Origin: SLRI01 sp964393275 | GTDB taxonomy: Bacteria; Pseudomonadota; Alphaproteobacteria; Geminicoccales; Geminicoccaceae | Assembly: GCA_964393275.1 (NCBI GenBank) | Contig: CAYMTA010000001.1 | Location: 110,499 to 174,498, forward strand | Length of the DNA: 64,000 nucleotides | Direction: 5' to 3' | In this document: positions 17,874-26,540 of the stretch, in pieces | Layout of the letters: every line of letters starts with the position of its first letter | How positions within the stretch are numbered: the first letter of the stretch is position 1 | The notes under the pieces: generated by a model | Told to the model about the DNA's origin: nothing | What the model saw: only the letters and a program-made list of their open reading frames with translations | Database searches by the model: none | Position numbers and translations under genes: made by a program

Positions 17874-17949
17874 GGGCAGGATTCCGGCGCTAGGCTGGGA
17901 TCAAACTCGCGCGGGCCGGCGGCCGGCGCAAGCGCGGAAAGGCCGGGGC

Positions 17950-18687
17950 ATGGAAGTGGAGTGGCGGCACATGACGGCGGCGGCGCTGAACGAGCGCGCC
18001 AGGGCGGGCGCCATCGTGCTGCTGCCGGTGGCATCGACCGAACAGCACGGTCCCCACATGGCGACCGGCACCGACTCGCTGCTGGTCGCCGAGGTCTGCC
18101 GCCGCGCCGCGCTGCGACTCGGCGCTGTCGTCGCGCCGACCCTCTGGGCCGGCCTCGCCGAGCACCACATGCGCTTCGGCGGCAGCTTCACCCTCCAGCT
18201 TTCGACCTACCAGGCGCTCCTGCGGGACCTCCTGGAATCGATCCGCCGCGCCGGCTTCGGCCGGGTCGTCATCGTCAACGGCCATGGCGGCAACATGACG
18301 GCCCTGAACGCGATGAGCGCCGAGCTCGGCCGCGACCGCGAGCTCGCCATCACCACCTATTTCCAGCTCGCCGAAGCGGCAATGGCGCCGCATCTCGAGG
18401 ACCAGCCGGGCGTGCTCCATGCCGGCGAGGCCGAGACCTCGATGATGCTGGCGCTGCGTCCCCAATCCGTCGACACCACCCGGCTCGCCGAGGCCAGGGG
18501 GCCGATGCCGGAGCGGGGATCGGCGCTGGCATCGCCCTTGCATCGCTGGCGCTCCTTCGCCGACCTGACCAAGACCGGCGTCATCGGCGATGCGCGCCGC
18601 GCCACGGCCGCGAAGGGCGAGCTCCTGCTCGAAGCGGCCGCCACCGCACTTGCCGAGCGGCTCGCCGCCGGCGAGCCCTGGACCTGA
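17950..18687 (+). CDS. Creatininase family protein (creatinine amidohydrolase-like)
   Basis: 245 residues from ATG 17950 (weak GGGG upstream). The metal-site pattern STEQHGPHMATGTDS holds Glu, His and Asp ligands. VNGHGGN gives the next His and HAGEAETSMML the last Glu, all conserved in the creatininase fold. Members open amide rings or hydrolyse formamides. It is divergent from the M81 peptidase and 49 bases upstream of a D-threonine aldolase-like gene, so the three may belong to one amide/amino-acid pathway. The true substrate is unknown. Confidence 0.9.
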   Translation: MEVEWRHMTAAALNERARAGAIVLLPVASTEQHGPHMATGTDSLLVAEVCRRAALRLGAVVAPTLWAGLAEHHMRFGGSFTLQLSTYQALLRDLLESIRRAGFGRVVIVNGHGGNMTALNAMSAELGRDRELAITTYFQLAEAAMAPHLEDQPGVLHAGEAETSMMLALRPQSVDTTRLAEARGPMPERGSALASPLHRWRSFADLTKTGVIGDARRATAAKGELLLEAAATALAERLAAGEPWT

Positions 18688-18736
18688 GATCAGCCACCCC
18701 CGAAATCCTTGCCACGCAACAGTGAGAGTGCCGTCC

Positions 18737-19822
18737 ATGACTTCCCCGCTCGCCGCCGCCATCGCCCGCCAGTACGGCACACCGGCCGTGGTCATCGACC
18801 TCGACATCGTCGACCGCAACATCGATCGCCTGCAGCAGGTCTGCGACGCGGCCGGGCTCAAGAACCGGCCGCACATCAAGACGCACAAGTCGCCGGTGCT
18901 GGCAGCCCTGCAGCGCGACCGCGGAGCCAAGGGCATCACCTGCCAGAAGCTCGGCGAGGCCGAGGTGATGGCCGAGGCCGGGCTCGACGACATCCTGATC
19001 AGCTACAACCTGCTCGGCGAGGAGAAGATGCAGCGGCTGGGACGGCTGCTGCGCAGCGGTGTCACGGTTCGCCCCTGCTGCGACAACCCGATCGTCGCCG
19101 ACGGCTACGTCGATGCCGCCCGCCTCGCCGGCCGCGAGCTCGAGGTCCTGGTCGAGTGCGATACCGGCCGCGAGCGCGCCGGCGTCGAGACGCCGGCCGA
19201 GGCGATCGCCCTCGCCCGGCGGATCGCCGGCCATGACGGGCTGCGCTTCGGCGGGCTCCTGCTCTACGCGCCGGAGGACCGCCTGGCCGAGAGCCAGAAG
19301 TTCCTCGACCAGGTCAAAAGGGGTCTCGCCGAGCACGGGCTCGAGGCCGGCATCGTCTCGACCGGCGGCACCCCCAACCTGCGCAATCTCGGCCGCATCA
19401 AGGGTGCGACCGAGCACCGCTCAGGCACCTCGATCTTCAACGACCGGATGATGCTGGTCTGCGGCGCCGCCACGCTCGATGACTGCGCCCTTGCCGTCTA
19501 CGCCACCGTCGTCAGCCGCGCCGGGCCCGAACGCGGCATCCTCGATTCCGGCTCGAAGACGCTGACCAGCGACACTGGCGGCGGGCTCGACGGCCACGGC
19601 CTGATCCGCGAATACCCCAACGCCCGGATCAAGGGCTTCGCCGAGGAGCACGGCATGCTCGATCTCTCCCACTCGCGCAAGAAGCCCGCCATCGGCGAGA
19701 CCGTCAGCATCATCCCCAACCACGTCTGCGTCGTCGTCAACATGGTCGACGAGCTGGTCACCGTGCGCGGCGGCGAGATCACCGGCACCCTCCCCGTCGC
19801 CGCCCGCGGCAAGCTGCGCTGA
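18737..19822 (+). CDS. D-threonine aldolase / D-serine dehydratase-like PLP enzyme (fold III)
   Basis: 361 residues. The PLP lysine is in RPHIKTHKSP near residue 49, with the alanine-racemase-type TIM barrel through about residue 250 (STGGTPN phosphate-binding loop). The C-terminal D-serine dehydratase-like domain has HVC in IIPNHVCVVVNMVDE, the His and Cys that bind a divalent metal. The family cleaves or dehydrates D-3-hydroxy amino acids. Start ATG 18737 follows a short gap after the creatininase-family gene on the same strand. Confidence 0.9.
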   Translation: MTSPLAAAIARQYGTPAVVIDLDIVDRNIDRLQQVCDAAGLKNRPHIKTHKSPVLAALQRDRGAKGITCQKLGEAEVMAEAGLDDILISYNLLGEEKMQRLGRLLRSGVTVRPCCDNPIVADGYVDAARLAGRELEVLVECDTGRERAGVETPAEAIALARRIAGHDGLRFGGLLLYAPEDRLAESQKFLDQVKRGLAEHGLEAGIVSTGGTPNLRNLGRIKGATEHRSGTSIFNDRMMLVCGAATLDDCALAVYATVVSRAGPERGILDSGSKTLTSDTGGGLDGHGLIREYPNARIKGFAEEHGMLDLSHSRKKPAIGETVSIIPNHVCVVVNMVDELVTVRGGEITGTLPVAARGKLR

Positions 19823-19846
19823 GCCCGCCGGCCAGCCTCGCCAGGG

Positions 19847-20479
19847 TCAGGTCTCGAGGAAGTTCCGCCGTGCCGTGGCGGCGAGCGCCGGCAGGGCACG
19901 AGCGGCGCCGCCGCTCGCCGCGAGCTTCGGCGTCTCCCCTTGGAACCAGTCCGGGCCGGGCGCCCAGCGGGTTAGGACGGCGAGATAGATGTCCAGCGCC
20001 GAGAACCGCTCGCCGAGGAACCAGGGGCCCTTGGCCGCCGCCTCGAGGATCCGGTAGAGCCGCTGGCGCCAGGCATCGACCGCCTGCCGGAAGCCGTCCC
20101 GGGCAGCCGGGTCCGGGACGAAGCGCGCCGGGTCGTCGCCATAGGTGAAGGTCGGGTAGATGTTGGCGACGAGGAAGACCAGCCAGCGAAGGAACTCGGC
20201 GCGCTCGGCGGTCTCGGCCCCGGGCACGAGGTCGCCCGACCCGGCGCGGTCGGCGAGGAGCAGCGTGATCGCGGCGCTCTCGGTCATCACCCGGCCATCC
20301 TCGAGCACCAGGGTCGGCACCTGGGCGATCGGATTGATCTGCTCCAACGCCGCCCGGCTCGCCGCCGAACGGATGAGATCGCCCACCCGCTCGAAACGGT
20401 AGTCGAGGCCGTACCAGCCGAGCTGCAGCTCGACGATCGCCGAGCCCCAGCCCGGCTCGCCATAGAGGATCATGGGCAT
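19847..20479 (-). CDS. Glutathione S-transferase family protein
   Basis: 210 residues. The N-terminal thioredoxin-like domain has the cis-proline region QVPTLVLEDGRVMTESAAI (residues about 50-70), which binds the gamma-glutamyl part of glutathione. The helical C-terminal domain holds GPWFLGERFSALDIYLAVLTRW. The first residues (MPMILYGEPGWGSAIVE) have Ser/Gly where a catalytic Ser/Cys is expected, but the class is uncertain. It lies 17 bases downstream of the alpha-E gene on the same strand. ATG 20479 has GGGACGG upstream; 20473 is a close alternative. Confidence 0.85.
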   Translation of the reverse strand: MPMILYGEPGWGSAIVELQLGWYGLDYRFERVGDLIRSAASRAALEQINPIAQVPTLVLEDGRVMTESAAITLLLADRAGSGDLVPGAETAERAEFLRWLVFLVANIYPTFTYGDDPARFVPDPAARDGFRQAVDAWRQRLYRILEAAAKGPWFLGERFSALDIYLAVLTRWAPGPDWFQGETPKLAASGGAARALPALAATARRNFLET

Positions 20480-20496
20480 CCGACCGTCCCTGGATC

Positions 20497-21435
20497 TCAT
20501 CCCAGATAGAGCTTCTGGATCTCCTCGCCGACAGTCACCGTGCGGTCGATGCTGTCGGTCAGGAACTCGTGCAGGCCGCGCTGGAAGATGTCGTCGATGC
20601 GGCTGTAGCGGAGCCGGGCGTGCATCTCGCCGGCGAGCCGGTGGGCCTCGCCGGCGCGGCCGCCGTGGCGCTGCGCCAGGACATCGAGGTTCTCCAGGAC
20701 CTGCTCGTAGCAGGCCCGCAGCGAGCGCGGCATCTCCGGCCGGAGGATCAGCATCTCGACCACCTGCCAGGGCACGACCCGGCCCTTGTAGAGGGCGTGG
20801 TAGCTTCGCCTCGCCGAGACCGAGCGCAGGATCGCCGCCCACTGGTAGTAGTCGATGCTGCCGCCGACCTGCTCGAAGCTCGGCAGCAGGATGTGGTACT
20901 TCACATCGAGGATGCGCGCGGTGTTGTCGGCCCGCTCGAGGAAGGTGCCGAGCCTGAGGAAGTTGAAGTTCTCGGTCCGCAGGAGGGTGTTGCTGTAGGC
21001 GCCGTTGAAGAGCAGCGCCTGGCGCTTCACCCAGTCGACGAAGGTGCTGAAATTGTCGGCCGAGAAGGTCTCCTCGTCGAACTCGCGGGATTCGAGATAG
21101 GCGCCGTTGATCGCCTCCCAGACGTCGAGGGTCAGCGCCGCGCGGACGGCGCGGGCATTGTTCCGCGCCTGGACGAGGCAGCTCATGATGCTCGACAGGT
21201 TCCGCGGATCGCGGACGAGGAAATGGAGGACGGCTGCCTCGTCGGAGCGCGGGTGCAGCTCGAAGAACGCCCTGTCGCAGCCGGCGGCGATGAGGGCGGA
21301 GTGCCACTCGTTGAGGCTGTTGGGGCTGGCCAGCGCCGACATGTGGCGGGCGACGTCGAGCAGCCGGGCGACGTAGTCCATGCGCTCGACCGAGCGGGCG
21401 AGCCAGAAGAGGTTGCTGGCGGTGCGGCTCAGCAT
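20497..21435 (-). CDS. Alpha-E domain-containing protein
   Basis: 312 residues, nearly all helical, starting MLSRTASNLFWLARSVERMDYVARLL, the standard opening of the alpha-E family. It follows the circularly permuted ATP-grasp gene with a 4-base gap. The pair is common in proteobacteria and thought to act with an ATP-dependent peptide-bond-forming activity, sometimes with transglutaminase-like and proteasome-like partners. No such partner is seen here. The cellular role of the family is still unclear. Confidence 0.92.
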   Translation of the reverse strand: MLSRTASNLFWLARSVERMDYVARLLDVARHMSALASPNSLNEWHSALIAAGCDRAFFELHPRSDEAAVLHFLVRDPRNLSSIMSCLVQARNNARAVRAALTLDVWEAINGAYLESREFDEETFSADNFSTFVDWVKRQALLFNGAYSNTLLRTENFNFLRLGTFLERADNTARILDVKYHILLPSFEQVGGSIDYYQWAAILRSVSARRSYHALYKGRVVPWQVVEMLILRPEMPRSLRACYEQVLENLDVLAQRHGGRAGEAHRLAGEMHARLRYSRIDDIFQRGLHEFLTDSIDRTVTVGEEIQKLYLG

Positions 21436-21439
21436 CGGC

Positions 21440-22954
21440 TCAGCCTCCCACCGCCGGTTGTCCCGTTGATTGGCTCTGGCTCTGCGCCTGCTGCCCCTGG
21501 GTCTGGGACTGCTTCTGCGCCTCGGGCGCCAGCACCCAGGTGTCCTTGGTGCCGCCGCCCTGCGACGAGTTGACCACCAGCGAGCCCTCCTTCAGCGCCA
21601 CGCGGGTGAGCCCGCCCGGGGCGATGCGCACGGCGTCGCCGCCGAGCAGGACGAAGGGCCGGAGATCGACATGCCGGGGCGCCACGCCGCTGGCGACGAA
21701 GGTCGGGCAGGTCGAGAGGGCCAAGGTCGGCTGCGCGATGTAGTCGTGGGGCTTCGCCTCGAGCTTGGCGCGGAACTCCAGGATCTCCGCCTGGCTCGCG
21801 TGCGGTCCGACCAGCATGCCGTAGCCGCCCGAGCCATGCACCGCCTTGATGACCAGCTCGGGCATGTGGTCGAGCACATAGGCCAGATCGTCCGCCTCCG
21901 CGCAGCGCCAGGTCGGCACGTTGTTCAGGATCGGCGTCTCGCCCAGATAGAAGCGGACCATGTCGGGCACATAGGTGTAGATCGCCTTGTCGTCGCAGAT
22001 GCCCGAGCCCACCGCGTTGGCGAGCGTGACATTGCCCTTGCAATAGGCGTCGAAGAGGCCGGGCACGCCGAGGGCGGAATCCGGGTTGAAGGCCAGGGGA
22101 TCGAGGAAGGCGTCGTCGATCCGCCGGTAGATGACGTCGACCCGCTTCGGGCCCCCGGTCGTGCGCATCATGACGATGCCGTTCTCGACCACGAGATCCT
22201 GCCCCTCGACCAGCTCGACGCCCATCTCGTCGGCGAGGAAGGAGTGCTCGTAGTAGGCGCTGTTGTAGAAGCCGGGGGTCAGGAGGGCCACGACCGGGTC
22301 GCCCGGACAGTTCGGCGGCGCCACGCTCTGCAGGGTGGCGAGCAGCTCCTCCGGATAGTGCGAGACGGGCTGGATCGCCTGGCGCGCGAAGAGATCCGGG
22401 AAGAGGCGCATCATCACCTCGCGGTTCTCCAGCATGTAGGAGACCCCGGAAGGTGTCCGGCAATTGTCCTCGAGCACGTAGAACTCGTCCGGCCCGGTGC
22501 GCACCATGTCGATGCCAGCGATGTGGGTGTAGACACCGGCCGGCACGTCGATGCCGACCATCTTCCGCTCGAAGCAGGGATTGCCCTCGACCAGCCGCTC
22601 GGGCACGGTCCCGGCCCGGATGATCTCGCGATCGTGGTACATGTCCCAGACGAAGCGGTTGAGCGCCTTGACGCGCTGCTCGAGGCCGCTGGCGAGGCGA
22701 TCCCACTCCCCCGCGTCCAGGACCCTCGGAATGATGTCGAAGGGTATCAGCCGCTCCGGATCGCCGCCTTCGGTGTAGACCGCGAACGTGATCCCGATCT
22801 TGCGAAAGAGCGCCTCGGCCTCGCGCTCCTTGCGCCGCAGGAAGTCCGCCGGTGTCCGGTTCAGCCAGTCCTGCACCTCCTTGTAGGCCGGGCGGCAGGA
22901 GGCCCGGCCGGTGGTCCCACCGGAGGCATCGAGTCCGTGCATCTCGTCGAACAT
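21440..22954 (-). CDS. Circularly permuted type 2 ATP-grasp protein
   Basis: 504 residues. FDIIPRVLDAGEWDRLASGLEQR and ALNRFVWDMYHDREII open the family domain. The glycine-rich VIKAVHGSGGYGMLVGP is the nucleotide-binding block, and VNSSQGGGTKDTWVL lies near the end. The last 25 residues are a low-complexity Gln/Ser tail. ATG 22954 is preferred because GAAGGGAC lies 4 bases upstream. Longer readings to 23038 lack a ribosome site. It is co-transcribed with the alpha-E gene. Confidence 0.9.
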   Translation of the reverse strand: MFDEMHGLDASGGTTGRASCRPAYKEVQDWLNRTPADFLRRKEREAEALFRKIGITFAVYTEGGDPERLIPFDIIPRVLDAGEWDRLASGLEQRVKALNRFVWDMYHDREIIRAGTVPERLVEGNPCFERKMVGIDVPAGVYTHIAGIDMVRTGPDEFYVLEDNCRTPSGVSYMLENREVMMRLFPDLFARQAIQPVSHYPEELLATLQSVAPPNCPGDPVVALLTPGFYNSAYYEHSFLADEMGVELVEGQDLVVENGIVMMRTTGGPKRVDVIYRRIDDAFLDPLAFNPDSALGVPGLFDAYCKGNVTLANAVGSGICDDKAIYTYVPDMVRFYLGETPILNNVPTWRCAEADDLAYVLDHMPELVIKAVHGSGGYGMLVGPHASQAEILEFRAKLEAKPHDYIAQPTLALSTCPTFVASGVAPRHVDLRPFVLLGGDAVRIAPGGLTRVALKEGSLVVNSSQGGGTKDTWVLAPEAQKQSQTQGQQAQSQSQSTGQPAVGG

Positions 22955-23154
22955 CGCCGTCCCTTCGCCTAGCGCGGCGCCGCTCTTCGGCGACGCTCCG
23001 GTCCGACGAACATGGCAAGCCCGTCGCCGCGCTGTCAATCTTGCCCAGCCATGGGACAGGGCACGCGCGGTCGGGCCTGCCGGGCAGGCTTGTCCGGCCC
23101 TGCGATCATTCTAGCTCGACCGACATCGGCAAAATGCCAGGGAGCATGCAGTCC

Positions 23155-24030
23155 ATGAGCATCCGGCCCACGCAGGAATGGATCCGTCTCCACGACGCCT
23201 ACACTCATGAGCACCTCGACCGCCGACGGTTCATCGACCGCATGGTCCAGGTGACCGGCGGCACGGCAGCGGCGAGCACGGCGATCGCCATGCTCGAGAA
23301 CAACTATGCGCTCGCGGCGATCATCGCCCCGGACGATGCGCGCCTGGTCACCCGGCGGGTGACCTTCAGGGGTGCCACGGGCGAGATCAGCGGCTACCTG
23401 GCCGTTCCGGCCGAGGCAGCCGGGCCGCTGCCCGGCATCGTCGTCATTCACGAGAATCGCGGCCTCAATCCGCATATCGAGGATGTGGCCCGGCGTGCGG
23501 CGCTCGAGGGCTTCGTGGTCCTCGCCCCCGACTTTCTCTCGCCGCTCGGCGGCACGCCGAAGGACGAGGACCAGGCGCGCGAGATGATCGCGCAGCTCGA
23601 CGGCGACGAGACGGTGGCCAACGCGGTGGCGGCCGTGGCCTGGCTCGCGGCCGATGACCGGACCAATGGCCGGATCGGTGTCACCGGCTTCTGCTGGGGC
23701 GGCTCGCTGACCAACCGCACCGCGGTCGCCGTGCCGGATCTGGGTGCGGCCGTCGCCTGGTATGGCGGCCAGCCGAGCGCGGAGGATGCGGCCCGGATCA
23801 AGGCCCCGCTCATGCTCCACTATGCCGGCCTCGACGAGCGGATCAATGCCGGCATCCCGGCCTTCGAGGCGGCGCTCGAGGCCGCAGGGGTCGACTACAC
23901 GATCTACATGTACGAGGGCGTCAACCATGCCTTCAACAACGACACCAGCCCGGCGCGCTATGACAAGGCGGCCGCCGGGCTGGCATGGCAGCGCACCATC
24001 GACTTCTTCAGGACGCATCTGGAGGGCTGA
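23155..24030 (+). CDS. Dienelactone hydrolase family protein with Tat-like N-terminus
   Basis: 291 residues. The N-terminus LDRRRFIDRMVQVTGGTAAASTAIAML is a twin-arginine-like signal, so the protein may be periplasmic. The alpha/beta-hydrolase domain shows IVVIHENRGLNPHI, the nucleophile elbow GFCWGGSL (Cys, as in dienelactone hydrolases), an Asp in YAGLDERI, and the final His in GVNHAFNN. Start ATG 23155 has GGGAG 10 bases upstream; ATGs at 23134 and 23146 are less well placed. It is monocistronic between divergent neighbours. Confidence 0.88.
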   Translation: MSIRPTQEWIRLHDAYTHEHLDRRRFIDRMVQVTGGTAAASTAIAMLENNYALAAIIAPDDARLVTRRVTFRGATGEISGYLAVPAEAAGPLPGIVVIHENRGLNPHIEDVARRAALEGFVVLAPDFLSPLGGTPKDEDQAREMIAQLDGDETVANAVAAVAWLAADDRTNGRIGVTGFCWGGSLTNRTAVAVPDLGAAVAWYGGQPSAEDAARIKAPLMLHYAGLDERINAGIPAFEAALEAAGVDYTIYMYEGVNHAFNNDTSPARYDKAAAGLAWQRTIDFFRTHLEG

Positions 24031-24047
24031 GAGCGTCGCCCCCGCTC

Positions 24048-24734
24048 TCAGCGCGCCAGCCGATAGCCGCCGGGCTCGGTCAGGAGCAGGGTGTTCTCGC
24101 CGGCGAGGGGCTCGATCTTCTGCCGCAGGCGATAGATGTGCGTCTCGAGCGTGTGGGTCGTCACCGTCGCGTTGTAGCCCCAGACCTCGTCGAGCAGCTT
24201 GTCTCGGGACACCGCCCGGTCGCCGACCCGGAAGAGATATTTGAGGATCGCGGTCTCCTTCTCGGTCAGGTGGATCTTCTTGTCCTTGGCCGTCACCAGC
24301 ATCTTCGCGGCTGGCTTGAAGGCATAAGGCCCGACCTGGAAGGTGGCGTCGTCGGAGAGCTCGAACTGCCGGAGCTGGGCCCGCAGACGCGCCAGCAGCA
24401 CGCCGAGCCGCACCGGCTTGCCGACATAGTCGTTGGCGCCGCTGTCCAGCCCGAGGATCGTGTCGGCGTCGCTGTCGTGGCCGGTCAGCATGATCACCGG
24501 CGCCTTGATGCCGGCCTTGCGGATCAGCTTGCAGAGGTCGCGCCCGTCGGTGTCCGGCAGGCCCACATCGAGGATCAGCGCGTCGAGCGGATGCGCTCTG
24601 GCGAGCTCGAGGCCCTCCTTGCCGGTGCCGGCCTGCAGCACCTCGCAGCTCTCGTGTAGGCCGAGCTGCTCGGCGAGCTCGCCGCGGAACGCCTCGTCAT
24701 CGTCGACGATCAGAATGCGCTTGCCGCCTTGCAT
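24048..24734 (-). CDS. Two-component response regulator, OmpR family
   Basis: 228 residues. Receiver domain: acidic pocket D11-D13, phosphoacceptor D56 in LILDVGLP, T84 and K106 (GKPV). The C-terminal winged-helix domain (about 135-228) ends with VWGYNATVTTHTLETHIYRLRQKIEP, the OmpR recognition helix region. No histidine kinase is adjacent. It is divergent from the alg8-like gene across a 260-base intergenic region, so it could control that polysaccharide operon or its own expression. That is inference. The upstream reading frame is open to 24983, but ATG 24734 opens the receiver domain. Confidence 0.92.
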   Translation of the reverse strand: MQGGKRILIVDDDEAFRGELAEQLGLHESCEVLQAGTGKEGLELARAHPLDALILDVGLPDTDGRDLCKLIRKAGIKAPVIMLTGHDSDADTILGLDSGANDYVGKPVRLGVLLARLRAQLRQFELSDDATFQVGPYAFKPAAKMLVTAKDKKIHLTEKETAILKYLFRVGDRAVSRDKLLDEVWGYNATVTTHTLETHIYRLRQKIEPLAGENTLLLTEPGGYRLAR

Positions 24735-24994
24735 GTCGTGTCGCCAATAATGCTTGGAGCCGACGTCGAGGACGACACTAGCGACGCCGGGCGAGAAGCG
24801 GAAGTGCGCCCGGTGGCCTTCCAGGCGCTCTCCGTGCTTGTCGCGCGCCCACCATGCGGCTATCGCAGTGACGCGGAACGTGCAGAACTTCTTAACCTCT
24901 TTCGTTCTATGATCGATCCGCGCGGGCCCCGGCCCGCGTGCCCAGCGCGGCGGGATGGCCGCCGTCCCGCCGATCGAGGCCACGACCGACCCTG

Positions 24995-26515
24995 ATGTTC
25001 CTCATCCTCTATCTCATGGTCCTGGCGGCTCTCCTGCTGCACGCGCCCTCGGATCTGCTCGATCCGGCCAGTCGTCCGTTCTTCGTGGTGATCGGGGTGA
25101 TCGGCATCTGGCGCTACGGCTGGGGTGCCGTGCACTTCCTGCGGGCCCAGTACTACAAGCGGATCGAGTTCCCCGGCCTGCGCCGGCGCGTCCAGGCGAT
25201 GTCGCCGGCAACGCAAGAGGACGGGGCCAGGACGGGCCCCGAGGTGTTCATCGTGATCACCAGCTTTCGCATCCGTGCCGAAACCACCGCCACCGTCTAT
25301 CGCGCCGCCATCGCCGAAGCCTGCGGCCACAACGGGCCGGCGACGATCATCGCCTCGGTGATCGAGATGGCCGACCAGCGCTTCGTCAAGCAGCTTTTCT
25401 ACGCGATGGCGCCGCCCGAGCATGTCCGGCTGATCTTCGTGCGCACGCCGGCCCTGGGCAAGCGGCACAGCCTCTCCGTGGCGCTGCGCGCCGTCGCCCG
25501 CAGCCGGCCGGCCGGCGATGCCGTCGTGGCCTTGGTCGACGGCGACACCGTCCTCGTGCCGGGCACGCTCGAGCGTTGCCTGCCGTTCTTTCGTCTCCTG
25601 CCCGAGATCGGCGCCTTGACCACCGACGAGGAGCCGGTCATCCAGAGCGGTGCTCTGCTGCGTCAATGGTACATGCTGCGCTTCGCCCAGAGGCAGCTCC
25701 TGATGTGCTCCATGGGCCTCTCGCGCAGGCTCTTGACGCTCACCGGCCGGATGTCCTTCTTCCGCGTGCGGATCGCCACCGATCCCAGCTTCGTCGACAC
25801 GCTGCGCGACGACAGCATCGAGCACTGGCGCCTCGGGCGCATTCCGCTGCTCACCGGCGACGACAAGTCGACCTGGTTCTGGCTCCTGCAGCGCAACTGG
25901 GACATGCTCTACGTGCCGGACGTGCGCATCCTCACCCTGGAGGACCCACCAGACGCGCGCTTCCTGATCGCCACCACCCGCCTGATGCGCCGCTGGTTCG
26001 GCAACATGCTGCGCGCCAGCGGCCGGGCCATCGCCCTCGGGCCGCGGCGCGTCGGGCTTTTTCCCTGGTGGTGCCTGATCGATCAGCGGGTCTCGATGTG
26101 GACGCCGCTCCTGCTGCCGCTCTCGGCCCTGGGCCTGACCCTCGCCACCGGCCCGGTCGTGCTCTACGCCTACGCCATCTGGGTCATGACCACGCGCCTC
26201 CTGCAGTCGCTGCTGCTGCTCGGGGTGCGCGACCGCATCGGCACGCTCTTCCCGCCGCTCCTCCTCTACAGCCAGCTCTATGGTGCCCTGGTCAAGACCT
26301 GGGTCCTCTTCCACCCGCACCGCCAGAGCTGGACGCGTCAGGGGATCGTCGCACCGGCGCCGGCCGGGGTGAGCGGGAGGTTGCAGACGGCACTCTCGCA
26401 CTATACCCATGCGCTCGCCATGCTCGCCCTGATCCTGGCCGTGGCGGTCTTCACCGGGCTGGTCCAGGCACCCTCGCCCAGGGCGATCGCCCTGGCCCTC
26501 GCCCGCCTCTTCTGA
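24995..26515 (+). CDS. alg8: Alg8-like membrane glycosyltransferase (GT2, polymannuronate synthase type)
   Basis: 506 residues, near the size of Pseudomonas Alg8. Two N-terminal spans come first, then a GT2 domain with LVDGDTVLVPG (Asp-x-Asp), a LTGRMSFFR block, LLTGDDKSTWFWLLQRNWDML and ALGPRRVGLFPWWCLIDQRVSMW, all close to Alg8, followed by C-terminal spans. It would polymerise a GDP-sugar-derived uronan and export the chain through the membrane. The alg44-like gene follows after 25 bases, supplying the c-di-GMP-controlled partner. No alginate export, epimerase or precursor genes lie in the window, so the polymer may not be true alginate. Two residues upstream extension is possible (ORF open to 24938). 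Confidence 0.85.
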   Translation: MFLILYLMVLAALLLHAPSDLLDPASRPFFVVIGVIGIWRYGWGAVHFLRAQYYKRIEFPGLRRRVQAMSPATQEDGARTGPEVFIVITSFRIRAETTATVYRAAIAEACGHNGPATIIASVIEMADQRFVKQLFYAMAPPEHVRLIFVRTPALGKRHSLSVALRAVARSRPAGDAVVALVDGDTVLVPGTLERCLPFFRLLPEIGALTTDEEPVIQSGALLRQWYMLRFAQRQLLMCSMGLSRRLLTLTGRMSFFRVRIATDPSFVDTLRDDSIEHWRLGRIPLLTGDDKSTWFWLLQRNWDMLYVPDVRILTLEDPPDARFLIATTRLMRRWFGNMLRASGRAIALGPRRVGLFPWWCLIDQRVSMWTPLLLPLSALGLTLATGPVVLYAYAIWVMTTRLLQSLLLLGVRDRIGTLFPPLLLYSQLYGALVKTWVLFHPHRQSWTRQGIVAPAPAGVSGRLQTALSHYTHALAMLALILAVAVFTGLVQAPSPRAIALALARLF

Positions 26516-26540
26516 ACCCGCCGGTAGTCTGGAACGCTCC

